DNA of 10,532 nucleotides from Planctomycetota bacterium (GTDB lineage: Bacteria; Planctomycetota; Planctomycetia; Pirellulales; Pirellulaceae), in assembly GCA_023417165.1 (NCBI GenBank), contig JAEZGD010000116.1:1-10532 (forward strand), read 5' to 3'. The notes beneath the pieces were generated by a model. It was not told where the DNA came from. It saw only the letters and a program-made list of their open reading frames with translations, and searched no databases. This document shows positions 7,142 through 10,532 of this stretch, in pieces. The position numbers and the translations under genes are program-made. Each line of letters starts with the position of its first letter. Within the stretch, counting starts at the first letter, position 1.

Positions 7142-7167
7142 GGTGTGGCGAGTCCGCGAGCCGCACC
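7142..7167 (+). repeat. Hairpin just after the dehydrogenase stop
   Basis: GGTGTGGC (7142-7149) pairs with GCCGCACC (7160-7167) around a 10-base loop. All eight pairs form in RNA, one of them a G-U wobble. It begins 5 bases after the stop codon and has no T-run, so it is more likely a 3'-end stabilising hairpin or a copy of a dispersed intergenic repeat ('GTAGGGTG...CACC' type) than an intrinsic terminator. Confidence 0.45.
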
Positions 7168-7173
7168 GCGGGG

Positions 7174-7206
7174 GAATGACGAATGACCAAGCACGAATGA
7201 CCAATG
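7174..7206 (+). repeat. Short degenerate heptamer repeat (GAATGAC)
   Basis: The unit GAATGAC occurs three times, twice in tandem and once more after a 7-base gap (CAAGCAC), followed by a partial copy. It is non-coding. Such simple arrays are, from memory, common between genes of Pirellula-type planctomycetes; the role is unknown. Confidence 0.5.
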
Positions 7207-7220
7207 CTGGCACTTGCTTC

Positions 7221-7394
7221 ACTAGCCCGACGCGCCAGCGAGGGTTGAGGTATGCCAGTATCTTCTTAGCGCCGTGAGTTCCGGTACGGCGTGAAGTTCG
7301 ATCAGTCTTCTAAGCGTGCGACTCGCTTGTGAGGAACCCACGGCGACCAAAGGGTGTTGGCATACCTCTACCCTCGCTGGCGCGTCGGGCTAGT
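7221..7394. repeat. 174-bp element with 37-bp near-perfect inverted ends
   Basis: The left arm (7221-7257) starts ACTAGCCCGACGCGCCAGCG. The right arm (7358-7394) is its reverse complement with one mismatch in 37 (T versus A at position 26 of the arm). Inside lies a second inverted pair, CGCCGTGAGTTCC (7270-7282) and GGAACCCACGGCG (7333-7345), with 12 of 13 matching. The centre holds a small hairpin AAGCG/CGCTT (7312-7316, 7324-7328). The element could fold into one long stem. There is no open frame, so it is not an IS but may be a MITE-like or REP-like non-autonomous repeat. No target-site duplication was recognised. It ends one base before the AAGGAG of the next gene. Confidence 0.8.
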
Positions 7395-7412
7395 AAGGAG
7401 AGCAATGATCCG

Positions 7413-7709
7413 ATGAAATTGCATCTTCGTGATATCTTGTGGCTGATTGCCATCGTGGCGATAGGATGCGTTTTGTATCAACAGACGGCGGAATTGCGTT
7501 CGTTGCGAGCCAGCCTCAGCGAGCAGGAACGGCAGTGCGCCACGTTGGAACAGTCATTGAAACAGGTGACGAAAGAACGCGACTTCCGCCAAGAAATGGC
7601 AATGGCGCTGGAGGCCTCGCTGATCGCCAAAGGCCACTCCGCATCGATGACGCGCGACAACGTCAACGGGCGATTGCGCGTTGTTGATTTCTCGCAAAGC
7701 TCGGAATGA
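7413..7709 (+). CDS. Small membrane-anchored coiled-coil protein
   Basis: This is a 98-aa protein. After MKLHLRD comes one hydrophobic helix, residues 8-22 (ILWLIAIVAIGCVLY). Residues 23-75 are then rich in Glu, Gln, Arg and Leu with heptad-like spacing (LRSLRASLSEQERQCATLEQSLKQVTKERDF), a probable coiled coil. The polar tail ends in VVDFSQSSE. The 'LRDILWLIAIVAIGC' start is, from memory, typical of a planctomycete group of short RDxxW membrane proteins of unknown role. The frame is open back to 7329 through the inverted-repeat element, but those residues look random, so 7413 is chosen. AAGGAG (7395-7400) is 12 bases from this ATG, which is long; a nearer ATG at 7405 begins a three-codon reading frame that overlaps the gene start. 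Confidence 0.7.
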   Translation: MKLHLRDILWLIAIVAIGCVLYQQTAELRSLRASLSEQERQCATLEQSLKQVTKERDFRQEMAMALEASLIAKGHSASMTRDNVNGRLRVVDFSQSSE

Positions 7710-7719
7710 AGCGAAGTTA

Positions 7720-8607
7720 CTAAATCTCTGCGGCGGCGCGGGAGATGAGGCTGCGGGCGATGGATTGGGTACCGGTGTGTTCAAAGTAGTTGACGGTCAT
7801 GTCGATGAACGCGCCGAGGTAGTCGAGATGGCTTTCGACGCCTTGGATTTTGCCGCGCAGGCTGCCAATGACCTTGTCGGTGGTGAGCGAGTGCTCGGCG
7901 ACGAACGACTTCGACCAGTCCTTGACCGACGACAACCCCCGTTGCATGAAGCCAAGTTGCTCGGCCGTGTTTTTGCCGGGGATGTACTCTTTGATCTGGT
8001 TGAAGCGGCTGTTCTTTTCGAGGTCCGAAACGCCTGAGCGGTCGAGCAGCGAGAGCCCCTTGTCGAGAAAGTCGGGACCGAGCGGGATCAGGCCGTCGAC
8101 GCAGACCATCGTCGCCATGCGCATCAGCGCTTCGTGCCGGTAGTCGGCCAGCGATTCGACGAAGTCGCCCACGCTGTCGCCAGGCAGGCCGTTGATCTGG
8201 CAGAAGCAAGCGATCTCGGTGACCACCTTGAGGCCCAGATCGATGGCCTGCGTTTTGTCTGCCTTGGGAGTCAAGCGGTCGAGGAATGAGAGGAAGCTGA
8301 CGCTTTCGCCAACCTTCGCCGTGAAGGCGGCAAAGCCAGCGACGCCCTGCACGAAATCGACCGTTTGATATAACCACAGCGCACGCTGATAGCCTTGCGA
8401 TTTGTCGTTGTATAAGGCGATGGCGCGCTCGCCGATCTTCTGGATCATTTGCTGGTCGGTTTCGCCCGTGACCGCTCTGATGGTGTTCTCGAACCCGACG
8501 ATGTTCTTCCATTCACCCGGTACCACCCAGTCGAGCGCTTGCAGCATGCGGACGGTGACACTGGCTTCGGGCAGATCATCGACGATTTTGTAGATGGGCT
8601 TGCTCAT
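7720..8607 (-). CDS. Uncharacterised cytosolic protein
   Basis: This 295-aa protein is not one I recognise. It has no signal peptide and no clear membrane helix. The composition suggests a mostly helical soluble protein, with aromatic and hydrophobic segments such as GYQRALWLYQTVDFVQGVAGFAAF (92-115) and the Cys-containing stretch TEIACFCQINGLPGD. No nucleotide-binding or catalytic motif stands out. The C-terminal third has alternating charged and hydrophobic residues that could support helix packing. The ATG at 8607 has AGAGGG 4 bases upstream. It starts 31 bases after the stop of a lipoprotein gene on the same strand, so the two are probably co-transcribed. It converges with the small coiled-coil gene, 10 bases away, with no visible terminator between them. 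Confidence 0.72.
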   Translation of the reverse strand: MSKPIYKIVDDLPEASVTVRMLQALDWVVPGEWKNIVGFENTIRAVTGETDQQMIQKIGERAIALYNDKSQGYQRALWLYQTVDFVQGVAGFAAFTAKVGESVSFLSFLDRLTPKADKTQAIDLGLKVVTEIACFCQINGLPGDSVGDFVESLADYRHEALMRMATMVCVDGLIPLGPDFLDKGLSLLDRSGVSDLEKNSRFNQIKEYIPGKNTAEQLGFMQRGLSSVKDWSKSFVAEHSLTTDKVIGSLRGKIQGVESHLDYLGAFIDMTVNYFEHTGTQSIARSLISRAAAEI

Positions 8608-8638
8608 CTGACCCTCTGGATTCGGAAAGCAGGTTGCC

Positions 8639-9136
8639 TTATTGAATGCGGCCGATGGCTTGCAGGTTGAACTTGGTCAACCATGCTTCGCGTTCTTTTG
8701 GACCAAAGGCGGGATCCATCGAGCGGATCTGCACCTGGAAGCGATCGTTCACCAACAGCGCGGTCGCCTGATCGCCGACCTTGGTCATCGGCATACCTGC
8801 GAACGATTGCGGCGCGTCTTTGAATTTCTCGACCGCTTCCGGATTGTTGCGCGTGTCGGAAACCGAGAGCACGGCCATCTCGCGGCCATTCTCTTGCAAG
8901 CTCGCCTGGGCGAAGCCGGTCTTCTCTTGCTTGAAGACAATGTCCCACGGCGACTCGACCTGTGGGAAGAAGCGATTGAACGCCGAGCCAGCGACGGCTT
9001 CGGACGAAACGGCTTTGCCTTTTTGAGTACTCGCCTTCTGCGCCGCTTCCCAGCGATCCGGCGGTTTTTGCCCGCAACCTGCCAAGAACAGCAGCATTAG
9101 CCCCCAAGCAAGCAGCCAAGAATTGCGGCAGCGCAT
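8639..9136 (-). CDS. Lipoprotein of unknown function
   Basis: This is a 165-aa protein. Residues 1-20 (MRCRNSWLLAWGLMLLFLAG) are a lipoprotein signal peptide with lipobox LAGC and Cys21 as the lipid anchor. The following 30 residues are polar and flexible (QKPPDRWEAAQKASTQKGKA). The rest (about 50-165) looks like a small mixed alpha/beta domain with FNRFFPQ, FKQEKTGFAQASLQENGREMAVLSVSDT and VGDQATALLVNDRFQVQIRS. No family is recognised. The frame opens earlier, at 9199, but the ATG at 9136 has GGAGA at good distance and begins the signal peptide exactly. It is the first gene of a two-gene unit with the 295-aa protein. One possibility is that the lipoprotein is a surface partner of that protein, but nothing in the sequence proves it. 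Confidence 0.78.
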   Translation of the reverse strand: MRCRNSWLLAWGLMLLFLAGCGQKPPDRWEAAQKASTQKGKAVSSEAVAGSAFNRFFPQVESPWDIVFKQEKTGFAQASLQENGREMAVLSVSDTRNNPEAVEKFKDAPQSFAGMPMTKVGDQATALLVNDRFQVQIRSMDPAFGPKEREAWLTKFNLQAIGRIQ

Positions 9137-9220
9137 AGCGGGTTCTCCGTGGACAAGAAGACGCCGAAACGACGAACGGACCCCGAGAGCTGTCGTCAAT
9201 CAGTACCACAGTGGCGATCA

Positions 9221-9264
9221 GAAAGCCAGCTTTCGAACAGGCACAGGCTGCGTGATCGAAAGCT
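9221..9264 (-). promoter_or_regulatory. Alternative hairpins or dyad upstream of the lipoprotein gene
   Basis: AGCTTTCGA (9228-9236) and TCGAAAGCT (9256-9264) form a perfect 9-base inverted repeat with a 19-base loop. GAAAGC at 9221-9226 can pair instead with GCTTTC at 9229-9234. The central arm therefore has two possible partners, an arrangement seen in attenuators but also explained by a protein-binding dyad. It lies about 85-130 bases upstream of the lipoprotein start. Whether it is transcribed is unknown. Confidence 0.35.
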
Positions 9265-9488
9265 AATTGGGGCTAAGAGTTCACGTGCCAGACAGTACGC
9301 TGCTAGCAGTGAATTCGTCCGGCGACGGACAAGCGCGCCCGGCGATGGATACGCACGGCGGGTGGTGACGGCACCTGCTGGCGCGGGAGTTTTTCAACAA
9401 ACACGATGGTAATGAAGGGCTCTAAATCCAGCGTAAGCAGACTGCGCGACACGCTTTGCGGCGAGGCGCGCAGGACGTCGCCATGTTG

Positions 9489-9506
9489 AAAAACCCGCCA
9501 AGGCGG
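9489..9506 (-). terminator. Rho-independent terminator of the NuoM-like gene
   Basis: On the complement, CCGCC TT GGCGG (9506-9495) is followed directly by GTTTTT (9494-9489). This GC-rich stem with a U-tract lies 17 bases after the stop codon of the membrane-subunit gene. The two-base loop is tight, so in RNA the stem is probably four pairs with a CUUG tetraloop. Confidence 0.7.
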
Positions 9507-9522
9507 AGAGCGGCAAAGGCGC

Positions 9523-10532
9523 TCAATCGGAGTGCGTTTGCGCAGCTGGATTGAGGGTCAGCGCGTGCTCGGCTGTGGGCGCGCGATAATTGTGATTGCT
9601 CAAAAGTTGTTGTGCGGCCGCATAGCGCGAAGCGACACCGGGGTGCGGATAGATGCCGCCGCCGATGATCAAGGCGACCAACGTCAGCACCGCGAACCAT
9701 TCGCGCCCGCTAACTGCCAAGGGGACGGTGGCGGACTGCTTGCGACCAGTGAACAGTAGGAAGTAGGCCTTCATCACGGCGATGCCATTGATGGCCGCAG
9801 CGACGACGACCGCTACGCCTACGTAAACCGAGGTGGTCACCGCGCCATCGACCAAGAGCTCAGCGCCGATGAAGCCGAAGCTGCCCGGAAAGCCAACGCT
9901 GGCCATACCGGTGATCAAAAAGCAGATGCCCAGGATCGGCGTGTTCTCGTAAGCGCCATGATAACCCGTCAACGACAAGCGACCATGTCGCGCTTCCAGC
10001 ACTCGCAAGGTCAGACCAAAGCCAGCGAGCGATAGCCCGATCGACAGCCACATGCACAGCGCGCCGGTCAGACCGATGGGACTGGTCGTGACCAGACCAA
10101 CCAGGACCAGCGCCGAGTGGCTGAGAAAGATATAGCAAAAGAACCGCCGGGCTTCGCGCTGCACCAGCGACATCCCGGAGGCATACACCGCGGTCCCTAG
10201 AGCGAACCAACCCAGCATTCGCAAGACATCGTCGGTTGCGAAAGGCAGCACTAACCGGATGCAAGCGTAAGCGCCCACGATGGGTGTCACAAACAATAAC
10301 GCGGTGCCAAAGCTGGCGTGTTCGAAGAGATCGGTCACCCAGCAATGAAAGGGCGCAACGCCGCTGCGAATCAAGATCGCGATCACTAGCGGCAGTATGG
10401 TCCACAGCGAGAAGTGACCGCTGGGCACGGCCGCAGCGACCAACCATTGGCCTAGGACCAATAGCCCGATGAACAGACCCATGTGCAACACATAGGCGCG
10501 CACCGGTTTGCCGCGAGCGCGCAGCTCCAGGT
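9523..10532 (-). CDS. NuoM/NuoN-like proton-translocating membrane subunit, C-terminal part
   Basis: The frame is open to the right edge, so the N-terminus lies outside; 335 residues are visible, with about nine hydrophobic helices. It belongs to the antiporter-like family of complex I and related complexes (NuoL/M/N, Mrp, DabB). By eye it aligns with E. coli NuoM: GVAPFHCWVTDLFEHA with the MVPLHGWLPDAH segment, REARRFFCYIFLSHS with DIKRLIAYTSVSHM, ASVGFPGSFGFIGAE with ATLGMPGTGNFVGEF, and IYPHP with FYPQP. Such subunits carry protons across the cytoplasmic membrane. Oddly, the usual channel residues differ: the Lys before the PLHGW segment is Arg, and the next conserved Lys falls on a hydrophobic residue. 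The subunit type cannot be fixed without its neighbours; a bicarbonate-uptake (DabB-like) partner is a possible alternative. A terminator follows the gene, so it is the last one of its transcript. Confidence 0.85.
   Translation of the reverse strand, partial: LELRARGKPVRAYVLHMGLFIGLLVLGQWLVAAAVPSGHFSLWTILPLVIAILIRSGVAPFHCWVTDLFEHASFGTALLFVTPIVGAYACIRLVLPFATDDVLRMLGWFALGTAVYASGMSLVQREARRFFCYIFLSHSALVLVGLVTTSPIGLTGALCMWLSIGLSLAGFGLTLRVLEARHGRLSLTGYHGAYENTPILGICFLITGMASVGFPGSFGFIGAELLVDGAVTTSVYVGVAVVVAAAINGIAVMKAYFLLFTGRKQSATVPLAVSGREWFAVLTLVALIIGGGIYPHPGVASRYAAAQQLLSNHNYRAPTAEHALTLNPAAQTHSD

Larger units (their letters stand above)
9137..9522. other. 386-base intergenic spacer with inverted repeats
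   Basis: This is the upstream region of the lipoprotein unit and the downstream region of the NuoM-like gene, both minus strand. It contains the dyad at 9221-9264, the TTTTTCAACA inverted pair at 9389-9399 and 9484-9494, and the terminator at 9489-9506. On the complement TTGACG occurs near 9197, but no convincing -10 box follows at the right distance, so the lipoprotein promoter is not located. An 87-codon plus-strand frame at 9149-9412 has no ribosome binding site and an arginine-rich random look, so it is not called. Confidence 0.5.

Noticed and set aside
9149..9412. Plus-strand open frame of 87 codons in the right-hand spacer
   Set aside because: It has no ribosome binding site, a random basic composition, and runs through the inverted repeats.

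Overview
The window looks like a piece of a planctomycete chromosome, most plausibly from a Pirellula-like lineage. This is inference. The signs are moderately high GC, a 3-keto-disaccharide hydrolase/DUF1080 secreted protein, several short lipoproteins of no known family, a short 'RDILWLIAIVAIG' membrane-anchored coiled-coil protein of a type common in that phylum, and repeat-rich intergenic spacers. No rRNA, tRNA, CRISPR array or intact transposase is visible.

Left part (1-2140): the 5' end of a secreted DUF1080 gene leaves the window on the minus strand. It is driven by a good sigma-70-type promoter (TTGACG, 17 bp, CATAAT). Facing away from it is a 110-aa lipoprotein with a possible BamE-like pattern. 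Next comes a minus-strand orphan gene of clearly lower GC (335 aa). It is tentatively MauJ-like with an R-x4-H motif, and it is bounded upstream by a cluster of interlocking inverted repeats. It is the best candidate here for horizontally acquired DNA.

Middle part (2137-7136): a secreted serine hydrolase of the beta-lactamase/class C fold (minus) lies 75 bp downstream of a thiolase (minus). The thiolase is divergent from an acyl-CoA synthetase (plus), which is followed 17 bp later by a short-chain dehydrogenase that strongly resembles 3-hydroxyacyl-CoA dehydrogenase type 2 (HSD10). The ligase activates an acid to its CoA ester, the SDR oxidises a 3-hydroxyacyl-CoA, and the thiolase cleaves the resulting 3-ketoacyl-CoA. 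The divergent promoter is compact: the two -10 boxes are 5 bp apart and form one imperfect dyad, which suggests joint control.

Right part (7137-10532): a repeat-dense 276-bp spacer holds a hairpin, a short heptamer repeat and a 174-bp element with 37-bp near-perfect inverted ends. The element ends directly against the ribosome binding site of a 98-aa membrane/coiled-coil protein. A two-gene minus-strand unit follows, a lipoprotein and then a 295-aa cytosolic protein, neither of known family. After a 386-bp spacer with inverted repeats and a rho-independent terminator comes the C-terminal part of a NuoM/NuoN-like proton-translocating membrane subunit, whose usual channel lysines appear to be replaced.

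No complete novel multi-gene system is evident. The parts most worth a second look are the low-GC orphan gene with its flanking repeats, the 174-bp inverted-repeat element, the shared divergent promoter, the unknown lipoprotein/cytosolic pair and the atypical complex I-like subunit.
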